In this document: positions 33,529-44,560 of the stretch, piece after piece
Layout: the number at the start of each line of letters is the position of its first letter
Numbering within the stretch: the first letter of the stretch is position 1
Assembly (NCBI RefSeq): GCF_048569485.1
Contig: NC_134354.1
Span: forward strand, 330,191,643 to 330,255,642
DNA: 64,000 bases
DNA from: Anomaloglossus baeobatrachus
Taxonomy: Eukaryota > Chordata > Amphibia > Anura > Aromobatidae
Direction: 5' to 3'
Notes under the pieces: model-generated
The model's input: only the letters and a program-made list of their open reading frames with translations
What the model was told of the DNA's origin: nothing
Databases searched by the model: none
Made by a program: the position numbers and the translations under genes

Positions 33529-33549
33529 GGATCCTGTTCGTGACGCCAA
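33529..33549 (-). other. Primer-binding-like site
   Basis: Starting one or two bases inside the right-hand LTR border, the minus strand reads TGGCGTCACGAACAGGATCC. TGG is the universal start of tRNA-complementary primer sites. It partly resembles the complement of a serine tRNA 3' end, but the middle does not match and the tRNA is not assigned. Confidence 0.6.
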
Positions 33550-33550
33550 A

Positions 33551-34469
33551 TGTGTCACCCGGGGACCAGGGGGGGTACTCAGATCCGGGCCACGAGGTCA
33601 CTTCTGTGGGTATCACGGTGGCGTGACCCGGTCTGTGATCCCAGGCTCCACAGTAAAAGGGGATTTGGTAAGGGAGATTGTCCGTGACGCCACCCATGGT
33701 TGTGGTGAGGTTGTGACACCACCGCTGCTCTGGACGGGGATCCCGGGAGTGATGGTATGGAGCAGCTAGATGTTAGTTTCCCCTCCGTGGGTAGGGGGTT
33801 GGTTGTCCCGGGGCCCGGTGAGGTAGGTGGATGGGTAGCAGCTGGGTAACGGGGCCTGGTGAGGTGCAGGGTCGCAGGGGCAGCGCTGTGCCGCACGGCA
33901 CGGGGTACTCACTCAGCCAGTAATCACGACACAGTCCTTGGTAAAACACTCGGCTGGATGGACGGGTGCCCACAGACGGCTGCGGTTGTTGTTTCTCCCC
34001 TGACCCAGTTTGGTGGTGTAAGTCCTTTCTTCCACCTCCGTGCACGCTCCTCCTGCGCTCCGGCTTCCAGCTGGCTCCCCGGTTCGGTACCGGTGGGCCG
34101 CCGCCCAGCCCTGGCTACCTACGGTTCCACCAGCTGTCTCCCCGGCTCCCTGCAGACGGCCACTACCGTCTGCCTGACTCTCTGCTGCACGAGGGCCCTA
34201 GGCTCCAATCCTAGGCCCCAGTCTGCATCTGCCTCTCTGCAGACCTTCTCTCTCTTCCTCTCCTAGGACTTGACTCGGCTTGTTTCCTGCCTCAGGCCAG
34301 CTAACTCCTGGGTGGGCGTCTCCATCTTCTGACTCCGCCCACCTGGTGTGTCAGTCTGAGCCCGAGGAAAGGAATCAAATTTCACTGGGGATGTCTGCTG
34401 TGAAACTGCTGGGGGTGGGGGGGTGTGTGTGATGTTACCTGTGGCCCCTGGCTTGTCCAGGGCGCTACA
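33551..34469 (-). repeat. 5' LTR of the compact element
   Basis: 919 bp direct repeat of 31781-32699, 5' by orientation. Contains GTGACGCCACCCATGG near 33685 and the same pyrimidine-rich region. Confidence 0.85.
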
Positions 34470-34634
34470 TTTGTGTGTGTGTGTGTGTGCATGAGATTTC
34501 AGAAATCTCATAGACTTTGCTGGGACTGTAAAAAGCAGCGTTTTATTAGCATGGATTTGCATAAAAAGCCAAATCTGCAGCTAAAAAACGCACCAAACAC
34601 GCACCAAAAAAAGCCCTGTATGAACATAACCTTA

Positions 34635-35103
34635 CCCTTTTGCTCATCAGTGTATTTGTCCTGATGGGCAAAAATTATGCATCAGTGCCTTCTAAAACCT
34701 AGAGACAAACTGCACACAACAATTTAAGACTAAAGGCAGGAAAAATGTGGAGCTTGGAAATCTCTCTAAAAAAACTTGGGCCAGCTGTGGAGCAGATGGA
34801 AGTCCAGATAATGGAAAAATTGGATAATGGAAATGGAAAATGGAAGAAAACAAGATATCTTGGAGATAATAGTAGTAAACATTTGTGACTCAAGAAGATC
34901 AGTAAAAAAAATAACATTTCAGCAAAGTGATTTCTAGTGGCTGTAGAAGATTTAAATTAGGCACATTGAAGGCAAAGTGCCCAAACTCTTTAATGGTTTT
35001 GTGGAGACACAATGGTTAGTGGTTGCTCTCTTCCACTGGCCTGAAAGTCATTAGAAAGACCTCATGGATCTGGGCTCCTCGCACCGAATACCCATACTCC
35101 TTC
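34635..35103. other. No recognised feature
   Basis: About 470 bp of AT-rich sequence between two MITEs. The GT run at 34472-34489 lies just left of it, inside the interrupted MITE. I see no TIR, array or coding exon. Confidence 0.4.
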
Positions 35104-35756
35104 AGGCCTGCGCCACACATCCGTGCCTCCGGTACGTGTTTGTCATTTTTTACACGTACCGGCGGCACGGAGACACTTTAACCAATGCTACCCTATTGTA
35201 GCAGGCACACACACGTAAAACCACACGGAACGTGTGTCCGTGTGCGTTTGTACGTGTGTGCGTTTTTGAAAGCGCTGACATGTCCGTTTTTTCACCGGCA
35301 GCACGGGTGTCACACGGCCCGCACCCGCACCACACGGGTGTAGTGTGGATGCGGTCCCGTGTGACACGCGCCGGAGAAAACACACATGTCATTGAAAAAA
35401 AACAAAACATTAACTCACCTTCTCCAGCCCTCCTGTCTCTGCCGCTGCTGCCTCTTGCTGCCGACCGCCGCTCATTAATCTCATTGAATATTCACTTCAC
35501 TGCCTGGCAGCAGCAGCAGCGGGGAGACAGGAGGGCTGGAGACCGAGGATCAGCACCACGGACAGCAGCGCGGATAGCAGGAAGGACCAGGTGAGTATGA
35601 TAATTACCGGTTCTACGTGTGCTATCGCGGATAACACACGTAGAACACACGTGTCACGCACGTACCAGAGACACGTACTTACCTGCACGCAACACGCAGG
35701 GAAAATACGTGTCTCTCGGCACGTGCGTGAAATTCACGTGAGTGTGGCAGAGGCCT
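35104..35756. mobile_element. MITE with AGGCCTGCGCCACAC ends
   Basis: AGGCCTGCGCCACAC at 35104 and GTGTGGCAGAGGCCT ending at 35756 are inverted. Many ACGTGTGT and ACACACGT words between them pair as well, and an inner inverted pair CTCCAGCCCTCCTGTCTC / GACAGGAGGGCTGGAG lies at about 35423 and 35527. The target duplication is not clear. No coding capacity. Confidence 0.7.
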
Positions 35757-35826
35757 CACTGTGTGTAGAACACTACACAGCCAACAGTACGTAGTAAATT
35801 CCCAGAAAGAACAGAAGATCCTATAA

Positions 35827-36188
35827 GGCTATGTGCGCACGTTGCGTACTAGCCGTGCAGAAATTTCTGCAGCGATCTGAAGAGCACATGTGCGCTTTAG
35901 ATCGCTGCAGAAATGTCCGTAGTGAGCGCCGATTCCATGCGCTCTGCCTGCAGCTCCTGCCATAGACAGAGCAGGAGCTGCCGGCAAAGCGCAGGAAAGA
36001 AGTGACATGTCACTTCTTTATACGCAGCGCTTCGGCAGTAGCCGAAGCGCTGCGCTCTTAAACGCCACGTGCGCACGGCCCCTGCACAGTCTCCATAGAC
36101 TGTGCAGGGGACGCAGGACGCATGCAGTTACGCTGCGCTGCAAAGCGCAGCGTAACTGCATGTATTTGCGCAACGTGCGCACATAGCC
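35827..36188. mobile_element. Harbinger-like MITE, short member of the GGCTATGTGCGCAC family
   Basis: Ends GGCTATGTGCGCACGTTGCG and its inverse CGCAACGTGCGCACATAGCC, with TAA at 35824-35826 and 36189-36191. Several internal hairpins include GCAGCGATCT/AGATCGCTGC and GCAGTTACGCTGCG with its complement. 362 bp. It shares the full 20-bp terminus with the 3.06-kb element at 41837. Confidence 0.9.
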
Positions 36189-36315
36189 TAAGTCTCACCC
36201 TTGCGCTGCCTGCTAGGGATTAGAATCTTCATGACTTCAAAGCATACAGGGCTAACTATCCTAGCCAGCAGCACCCTGCTTTTGTCAGGCACCCACTGAG
36301 AGGAGATAGTGGCAA

Positions 36316-37455
36316 TGTGGTGCCCCTGACCTGGTCAGGCACCACTGAGTACTGCACCCATGCTGGGTGAGTGCACACAGGCAATCCTAAAGGCTGAATA
36401 GGGTGTGCACGCACAGACACATAGTGACCAGGTTTCACACACACCTTAGAGGGGACCTGTGGGCAGACCCAGGAGGGGGCGTGGCTTCCACATCTCAGCT
36501 AGTGGTGAGGGAAGGACTGGAAGCTAGAGTGTTGCAGTGGCATTCAGAGAGAAAGGAGCAGAGGAGCAAGCCGAGTCTGAAGCAGGGAGCGGGCACGCAG
36601 ACACGCTAGTCAGACCCTGCAAGTGTAGTGGCTGTTGGCGGGGGAGAACGGCCACCAGAAGTTAGACAGAAAGACGCTGAGGAAGCCAGTTGGTCTGGAG
36701 GACACTGAGGGAATCAGCTGGTCATGTACGGAGACTTCTGGAGGGCTAGGCACGCACGGGGAACAGGTCCCTAGAGCCAGACATCCATTTACTGATCTGC
36801 TAAACCTGCCCGTGGGGTGGACAACAAGTCCCACACCAACCAACACAGAGGCCAAGCATCAGAAGCAATGAGGGGGCCCATAAGGAGGATTGAGCCTGAA
36901 GCTATCCACCTTGGTCCACGCTGCCAGCAAACGGGCCAGAAAGGGAAGAAAAGGCAGCTGCTGCGACTTCCCTGGATGAATCCCACGGTACTTTAAGTCA
37001 AGGGTTGTCCAAAACAAGAAGTGCTAGGAAGGCGAGCCAGCAGTCACCCCTACATCAGCCTGAAGGATACCTGGTTCTCTCTGGTCTATCTCAGTATTGC
37101 CCGGGTTACCTCACAAAACCAGCTGAACGTGAGTAAACAAGTTGAAAGACATTTTTGGACTCTGTCTGAATTATTCTGCGACCTTTGGTTCCACACATAC
37201 ACACCCGAGCCCCTGGGGCCAGCCTCATTCTCGGGAGGCCATACCACCAGATTGCAGACACCATCAGCCCCAGACGCTCGTTAAACTGCAGTGGCGGTCA
37301 CTACCCTGACCGCAAACAGAGAGTGGCATCATGACTCCTATGAAAGTGAACCTGACTTACCTGTTGCCAGGAGATCCCTAAGAGAAGTAACCCTGCGGCG
37401 TCCCTGGAGGTGGAGCGGTGTCCCTGAGGCGACCGCCGCTGTGGTGGGCGACTCA
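36316..37455 (+). mobile_element. Probable solo LTR (copy I)
   Basis: Begins TGTGGTGCCCCTGACC with a hairpin (CCTGACC, GGTCAGG) and ends GTGGTGGGCGACTCA. The tail has GGAGCGGTGTCCCTGAGGCG and CCGCCGCTG, typical of the clan. Borders are GCAA (36312-36315) and TCAA (37456-37459), an imperfect 4-bp duplication. About 1140 bp; direction inferred plus. Confidence 0.6.
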
Positions 37456-38532
37456 TCAACCTTAGGAAGATTACTGAGTACAGTAAGCTGTGTAGCCAGG
37501 TGACTGGATTGTCCCAACCTGGATTCTCCAGCAAATTCGTGGGATTGGTGTTGTGTAGTGGAGTAATCCTCCAGCTAAAAACCCACCTAGCCAAGAGCAC
37601 AGTCCTTACTGCCGTGGTTCATTGTCCAAACAGACACATTGAATAACGGACTGGAAGCAACTCAGGTCGGAACAATCCAGTCATAGGGCTACATACCTTG
37701 CTGGGCTCGATCAACTTCGTAAGTTCTCCACTACCTCCTCTATGTAAGTATATGCCAAAAAGTGGGATGCTGCTGGCTAGGATAGTTGGGCTTGGATGCC
37801 CTGAAGTCACGAAGAGTTGCTTGTACAATCTCGTGTACTTGCTGGAAATGTACTATATGCTGTTGACTGTTGGTGATCCAATAAAGTCTTATCTGAGTTT
37901 GGTACCTTCACCCTTTGTTGTCTGTGCAGTGTCCTGCCCACAGGGAAGGAGTATGGGCATTCAGTGGGATGAGCCCTGGTTCATGTGGTCTTTCTAAAGA
38001 GAGACAGGCCATTAGACAAGAGCACCCACTGACCCTCTTGTCTCTACAGCTTTGTTTCCACGTAGACCATCAATAAAAATGGGAAACTACTGTAGTTCTA
38101 CAGTTCATTTTATTCTGTTGTGACCAAAATGAAAAGAAGCCCAAGCTTAGGCCTGTAAACATGCTGCTTTGGAGACAACAGATCCTCCTTTGTATGGAGA
38201 ATTAGCTGAAGAAGAGATAGTGGCAAAAATACATTGAGTACATTCAGGTACTATTAATGAGTGGGTACTTCTTGAGGGTCATGAGAATGAGAAAGCTACA
38301 GAGAAAAAGGGCAATAGGGTCTGATTTCAGGAGACATGTGAACAATAACAGAGGATTTGTTCTCCTTGTGAGGTTGTGCACAAACAACACAGATGAGATT
38401 TGGATGATGTGGCAGCTGCTGCAGGGACACCGAGCTTTGGATCAAGAGATACTGAGATAAAAATATATGATTTAATCTGCACTGCTGCAGGAAGCGAATA
38501 CGGTAAATAAATGCGGATTATAGGCAGTTTAT
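37456..38532. other. Unassigned stretch
   Basis: About 1.1 kb without TIRs, tandem array or recognised coding sequence. It contains CCAATAAAGTCTT near 37878, a possible polyadenylation signal of an unrecognised retroelement relic. Small open frames here show no known domain. Confidence 0.35.
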
Positions 38533-38568
38533 CAATGCGTTTTGAAGTAATCCAACTTATTCATCAGG
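38533..38568 (-). other. Hammerhead-like motif
   Basis: On the minus strand CCTGATGAATAAGTTGGATT is followed by ACTTCAAAACGCATTG. CTGATGA equals the hammerhead CUGANGA core. AAGT and ACTT can form stem II. The second core reads AAAAC instead of GAAAC. This looks like a decayed member of the ribozyme-bearing repeats of amphibian genomes. Confidence 0.45.
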
Positions 38569-38689
38569 TTTAAACCACCAAGTGACCAAATGGACTATAG
38601 GTGAGGAATAGAAAATTGAACCAGGAACAGAAAAACAACCAAGTTTGACAATGATTTAGTCTACAGACAAACTGAAGATATTTTCACCC

Positions 38690-40965
38690 CTAACTGAGTC
38701 TTCTCCCCATGTATTACCTCTTACTGACTGCACCCCCTCCTCTTGTTTAATCCCTGACTGAGCTCCTCCCCCTGTGCAACCCTTGACTGACTGAGCCCCC
38801 TCCCCCTGTATCACCCCGGACTGACTGAGCCCCTCTCTGCATATCACCCTTGACTAACTATGTTCCCTTCCCCTGTATCACTCCAGACTGACTGAGCCCC
38901 TTCTCCCCTGTTTGACCTCTGCCTAACTGCGGTCTCTCTCCCGTATCATTCCTGACTGACTGCACCCCCTCCCCCTTTATCACCTCTAACTGAGCCCCTT
39001 ATATCACCCTTGACTGACAGCTCCCCTTACCCCTGTACCCTGTATCACCCCTGACTCACTGCGCCCTCTTTCCCCTCTATCATACTTGACTGACTGGACC
39101 CCCTTCCCCTGTTTCACCCCTGTCTAACTGCACACCTTCCCACTTTATCACCCTTCAATGAACCCCCTTTCCCTGTATCATCCCTGACTGACTGCGCCTC
39201 CTCCCCTGTATCACCCCTGACTGACTGTGTAGCACCCATGGGGCAGGGGTTAAATACTCGTCGCCGGACCGGTGATGTCGGGTCTGGTATGTCACAGGTG
39301 GCCATGCCCAGCTTCGTGGCCCCGAGGAGTACACCAAAGGGGGATTGGAGGATGGGATGAGGATGGTGTGATGATGAGGATGTTGAAGTTGAGGAGGTTG
39401 GGAGTAATAGTTGTCTCGTGACGCCACCTGTGGTATGTGGCCAGGGATTAGCTGCCGCTGCGGTCGCTGTTCTCTGTGGCGGATGTTGTCGCAGCTAGGA
39501 TGGTTCGGTTCCCCAGAGGCAGAGCGGGACCCAGGGAGGATGATGGAGGTTGTAGTGGCCGGTGGCGCCGGAAAGTGGGGCGACGGAGCCGGCAGTAACG
39601 GGATGACACAGGGGCTGCGGTCAAAGTTCTTTTAACTCACAGTCAGGTACTCGCGCCCGAAAAGCCGGTTTCCGCCGTGATGGGCCCCAGCCGATCCCAC
39701 ATGATTCAGAGGCCACCACTGTTGTTGTGGAGTGTGAGACCTTCCTTCCATGCGCTCTGTAGTGTGAATCACCGTGGCGTGAAGTTACTTGGGGACCCCA
39801 TGTCCTTGGTTTTAAGCTCCCATCCCGTATGCAGGCAGCGCGAGCCAGGTATGGGCCCGCTTGTATTTCTGCGGCCCCGGTCTCTATATTGCTACTGTGG
39901 ATCTGTCGTGGCCAGAGGGACGTAGAATCCCCCTGTCCTGAAGATTCTGGTGGTGCAACGTGGAGTATGCTCCACTCTAGGGCTCTGCACCCTGAACTGC
40001 GCTGGTACTGAGGGAGCTATTGAGCTCTACCTCCAACTACCATGTTGCTCAGGTGTCTCACCAACTCCACCGGTCGTCTCCTGCTCCTTCCAGTCTGCCC
40101 AGTCCTAACTGTGGAAGCTCTGAAGCACTTGCCACAGTGACCGTGTTGTTCTGAGTCTCAGACTATTCTGAGGTAAAAACTGTGTTCTCTCACTTCCCCT
40201 GTACCCCCCCACCTTCTTGATGACTCACTGGTGGCTGGGAAAAAAACCATTGTCATGGTAACCACCTTCAGCCCAGTTCCAGTAGGAAAGCACCTGAGCT
40301 GTGTGTGTTGTGTAAGTGAATACCAGTGGTTAACCTCTTCCTTACCCGGGATGAGTACTGCAGCTTAAGTCAGATGCAATACCCTGTGGCGACTTAAGCC
40401 TCAGGGGCGCCACAACTTCACCCCTTCCCCCGTATCACCCTTGACTGACTGAGTCTCTCTCCCTGTATCACCCCTGACTGACTGTGTCCCCTCCCGTTGT
40501 ATCACCTCTAACTGTTATTTTCTTCCCCGACCACTAACAAAATGAGGCCCCTTTTACCCTATATCACTTCTGACTGCGCCTCCTCCCCCTATATCACACT
40601 TGAATGACTGAGCCATTCCCTCTGTATCACCCCTGCCTGACTACATCCCTTCCCCCTGTATCACCCCCTGACTGACTGCTTCCCCTTCCCCTGTATCACC
40701 TCTGACTGACTGCATCCCCTTCCACTGTATCACCCCTAACTGACTGCGTCTCATCCCGTTGTATCACCCCTGACTAACTGTGCTCCCTTCCCCCTGTATC
40801 ACCCCTAACTGGACTGACTGCGTACCCTCCCCCTTTATCACCCCTGACTGAAATGCGTTCCCTCCCCCTCTATCACCCCTGACTAAAATGCGTTCCCTCC
40901 CCCTCTATCACCCCTGATTGACTGTGTCACCTCCCGCTGTATCACCTCTGACTGACTATGGTTTT
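38690..40965. repeat. Minisatellite of about 35-bp unit, split by LTR copy J
   Basis: Copies of TGTATCACCCCTGACTGACT followed by GCGTCCCCTTCCCC run from about 38690 to 39227 and from 40415 to 40965. The two parts are one array cut by the LTR inserted at 39228-40414. The unit varies from about 33 to 40 bp. Non-coding. Confidence 0.85.
39228..40414 (-). mobile_element. Solo LTR (copy J) inside the minisatellite
   Basis: Starts TGTAGCACCCATGGGGC and ends TCAGGGGCGCCACA. Borders are ACTG (39224-39227) and ACTT (40415-40418). The clan block TCGTGACGCCACCTGTGG is at 39417 on the plus strand, so direction is inferred minus. 1187 bp. It lies within tandem copies on both sides. Confidence 0.75.
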
Positions 40966-42175
40966 CTTCACCTACCACTAACAAATGAGGCCTTTCATAA
41001 AAAGTTGTGACCTTATAGGTAATCGAGAGATTTCTGTAAAATGTATGGGGGATGTGATGGAAAGCTCTCTTTCACTATTACTGCAATGTCACATATAACT
41101 GATTTAGGCATCCCACCACTTTTAGTTCATATAATATGTGTGTTGCCCCTGAGGCTTCAGTCGCCACAGAGGTACTGCACCTCAGCCAGAGTTGTGGTAT
41201 TCCATACTGGGTGAGGAGGAGGTCATCACCGGTTCACGCAAAGCATAACACCCTCACTTAGTAACGCCTCACCAGACATGGCAAGGGCGTGATTATACCC
41301 GAAGCCAGGCCGGGGGGGTGGAAACGTACGAGTGGGGACAGATTCAGTCAGTGGTGGAGTGTGGAGAAAGAAGCAAAGGAGGAGTGGAGGAGCGAAGACC
41401 CGAGACCTGGAGCTGGTACCGCTCGGCGTGGGCACAGACAGAAGGGGTTTTAGAGACCATGGGAGCTAACCTTCCGTGGCCTTGTTCCACATATAATCTA
41501 CAGGTGGAAGGACTTGGTCGCAACACGGGGACTGGTCCATAGGCTAGAGGAGAAGAACCTACATACTCCACTAGCAAAACCAGCGGCTGAGGTGACTTCA
41601 AGCACCGAAGCCACATCCGCACACAAATTCGCTGGTAGGTGACCAAAAAGGACCAAGGGATAGAGCTTCATGCCACCCAACAGGGTCCACAGGCACTGGC
41701 ACAGGATTCAGTGAGCGAGGCCGCAAGGCAGGAGGGCGAGGCAAGCGCAGAGACGACCAGGGAAGGTACACTTAAGAAAGGTGCACCGGACTCGACCTCC
41801 GAACTACCTGGGATCGGCTGGAGCTCATCACAGTAAGGCTATGTGCGCACGTTGCGTTCTATTACGCAGCGTAAAATAGTCACTGCATGTGCGTCTCAGA
41901 ACGCAGCCGAAAAGCTGCGTTCTGAGATGCATTCGGCAGAACGCAACGTGCGCACATTCCTGCAGAATTCATGCGTTCTGGATGCTTGCACTGCCATGGG
42001 AAAAGCATCCAGAGCGCACATTTTTGACAGTGCGGACCCACTCATCCCCATAGACTTTCAGCAGAGCCGACTGGGACCGGAATGTCAAAAAGAGCACATG
42101 GCTGGCTGCGGGAGACAGCCGCGCGATCAGAATGAACTCGGGTGAACTTCACCCGACTTCATTGTGATCGCGCGG

Positions 42176-42350
42176 CTTTGTCCGTGTGCCGCGGCTTGAT
42201 TTGCGGTCACAGGTGAAGGGCTCACCTGTGACCGCAAATCTGAGTGACTGCAGTGAGCCGCGCGATCACCGGTACCGTCACTCAGGTTACCAGTGGCCAG
42301 CTTGAGTCCTCCACCCGAGACCTGTGGCCGCGGGTAACCTGAGAGACGTC
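42176..42350. repeat. 175-bp block, first copy
   Basis: CTTTGTCCGTGTGCCGCGGC through CCTGTGGCCGCGGGTAACCT occurs here and again at 43532-43706, 1356 bp later. It contains the inverted pair TTTGCGGTCACAGGTGA and TCACCTGTGACCGCAAA. Confidence 0.9.
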
Positions 42351-44560
42351 CCCGAACACATCCCGACATTACCGCCGACGTCCCCGCACACATCCCGACA
42401 TCCCCGCACACATCCCGACATTACCGCCTACATCCCCGCACACATCCTGACATTACCGCCTACATCCCCGCACACATCCTGACATACCCGCACACATCCC
42501 GACTTCCCCGCACACATCCCGACATTACCGCCTACATCCCCGCACACATCCCGACATTACCGCCTACATCCCCGCACACATCCTGTCATCCCCGCACACA
42601 TCCCGACATCCCCGCACACATCCCGACATCCCCGCACACATCCCGACATCACCGCACACATCCCGACATCACCGCACACATCCCGACATTGCCGCCTACA
42701 TCCCCGCACACATCCCGACATTACCGCCTACATCCCCGCACACATCCCGACATTACCGCCTACATCCCCGCACACTTCCTGACATCCCCGCACACATCCC
42801 GACATCCCCACACACATCCCGACATTACCGCCGACATCCACGCACACATCCCGACATCCCCGCACACATCCCGACATCCCCGCACACATCCCGACATTAC
42901 CGCCGACATCCCCGCACACATCCCGACATCCCCGCACACATCCTGACATTACCGCCTACATCCCTGCACACATCCTGACATTACCGCCTATATCCCCGCA
43001 CACATCCTGACATTACCGCCTACATCCCCGCACACATCCTGACATTCCCGCACACATCCTGACATCCCTGCACACATCCCGACATCCCAGCACACATCCT
43101 GACATCCCTGCACACATCCCGACATTCCCGCACACATCCCGACATTCCCGCACACATCCTGACATTACCGCCTACATCCCCGCACACATCCTGACATACC
43201 CGCACACATCCCGACATCCCCGCACACATCCCGACATTACCGCCTACATCCCCGCACACATCCCGATATTACCGCCTACATCCCCGCACACATCCTTTCA
43301 TCACCGCACACATCCTGTCATCCCCGCACACATCCTGACATACCCGCACACATCCCGACATCCCCGCACACATCCCGACATTACCGCCTACATCCCCGCA
43401 CACATCCCGACATTACCGCCTACATCCCCGCACACATCCTGTCATCTCCGCACACATCCTGTCATCCCCGCACACATCCCGACATCCCCGCACACATCCC
43501 GACATCACCGCACACATCCCGACATTACCGCCTTTGTCCGTGTGCCGCGGCTTGATTTGCAGTCACAGGTGAAGGACTCACCTGTGACCGCAAATCTGAG
43601 TGACTGCAGTGAGCCGCGCGATCACCGGTACCGTCACTCAGGTTACCAGTGGCCAGCTCGAGTCCTCCACCCGAGACCTGTGGCCGCGGGTAACCTGAGA
43701 GACGTCCCCGCACACATCCCGACATTACCGCCGACGTCCCCGCTCACATCCCGACATCCCCGCACACATCCCGACATTACCGCCTACATCCCCGCACACA
43801 TCCTGACATTACCGCCTACATCCCCGCACACATCCTGACATACCCGCACACATCCCGACATCCCCGCACACATCCCGACATCCCCGCACACATCCCGACA
43901 TTACCGCCTACATCCCCGCACACATCCCGACATTACCGCCTACATCCCCGCACACATCCTGTCATCCCCGCACACATCCTGTCATCCCCGCACACATCCC
44001 GACATTACCGCCGACATCCCCGCACAGATCCCGACATCCCCGCACACATCCTGACATTACCGCCTACATCCCTGCACACATCCTGACATTACCGCCTACA
44101 TCCCCGCACACATCCTGACATTACCGCCTACATCCCCGCACACATCCTGACATTCCCGCACACATCCTGACATCCCTCCACACATCCCGACATCCCCGCA
44201 CACATCCTGACATCCCTGCACACATTCCGACATTCCCACACACATCCCGACATTCCCACACACATCCTGACATTACCGCCTACATCCCCGCACACATCCT
44301 GACATCCCCGCACACATCCTGACATCCCCGCACACATCCCGACATTCCCGCACACATCCCGACATTACCGCCTACATCCCCGCACACAACCCGACATTAC
44401 CTCCGACATCCCTGCACACATCCCGACATTACCTCCGACATCCCCGCACACATCCCGACATTCCTGCACACATCCCGATATTACCGCCGACATCCCCGCA
44501 CACAACCCGACATCCCTGCACACATTCCGACACTACAGCCCTCATCATCACCGCACACAC
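42343..44560. repeat. Minisatellite CATCCCCGCACACATCCCGA
   Basis: Two 20-bp and 12-bp building blocks alternate: CATCCCCGCACACATCCCGA and CATTACCGCCTA. The array is cut at 43532-43706 by the second copy of the 175-bp block, and the sequence after both blocks begins alike, so an earlier array plus block was duplicated as one segment. Frames such as THPDI repeats are artefacts. No unique spacers and no associated genes are present. Confidence 0.9.
43532..43706. repeat. 175-bp block, second copy
   Basis: Near-identical to 42176-42350, differing at a few positions by eye. It marks the higher-order duplication inside the element. Confidence 0.9.

Larger units (their letters stand above)
31781..34469 (-). 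mobile_element. Compact two-LTR retroelement fossil
   Basis: Two direct repeats of 919 bp each (31781-32699 and 33551-34469) with TGTGTC...CACA ends enclose about 850 bp. The whole is flanked by TTTG at 31777-31780 and 34470-34473. On the minus strand a primer-binding-like site follows the right-hand LTR and a polypurine tract precedes the left-hand one, so the element is read on the minus strand. The interior has no recognisable gag, protease, polymerase or envelope domain. It is a non-autonomous or internally deleted fossil. The LTRs differ at about 25 places by eye (about 97% identical), suggesting insertion well after the solo LTRs that have decayed further. Superfamily not assigned. Confidence 0.85.
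31496..34631. mobile_element. Harbinger-like MITE interrupted by an LTR element
   Basis: GGCTATGTTCACTAAGAGC at 31496 and GCCCTGTATGAACATAACC ending at 34631 are inverted and bordered by TTA (31493-31495 and 34632-34634). The interior is made of GCGTTTTT and TGCGGATT words. The two-LTR element with its duplication (31777-34473) sits inside; without it the MITE is about 440 bp. Confidence 0.8.

Noticed and set aside
32089-34266. Pair of identical 135-codon frames
   Set aside because: They are duplicates because they sit in the two LTRs of one element, not because they are genes.
37870-37890. Polyadenylation signal of a host gene at CCAATAAAGTC
   Set aside because: No coding sequence upstream on the plus strand; more likely repeat debris.
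42689-42946. His/Pro/Thr-rich 85-codon frame
   Set aside because: Periodic translation of the minisatellite unit.
42343-44560. CRISPR-like regular repeats
   Set aside because: Repeats are contiguous variants of one minisatellite with no unique spacers and no cas genes, inside a eukaryotic transposon.
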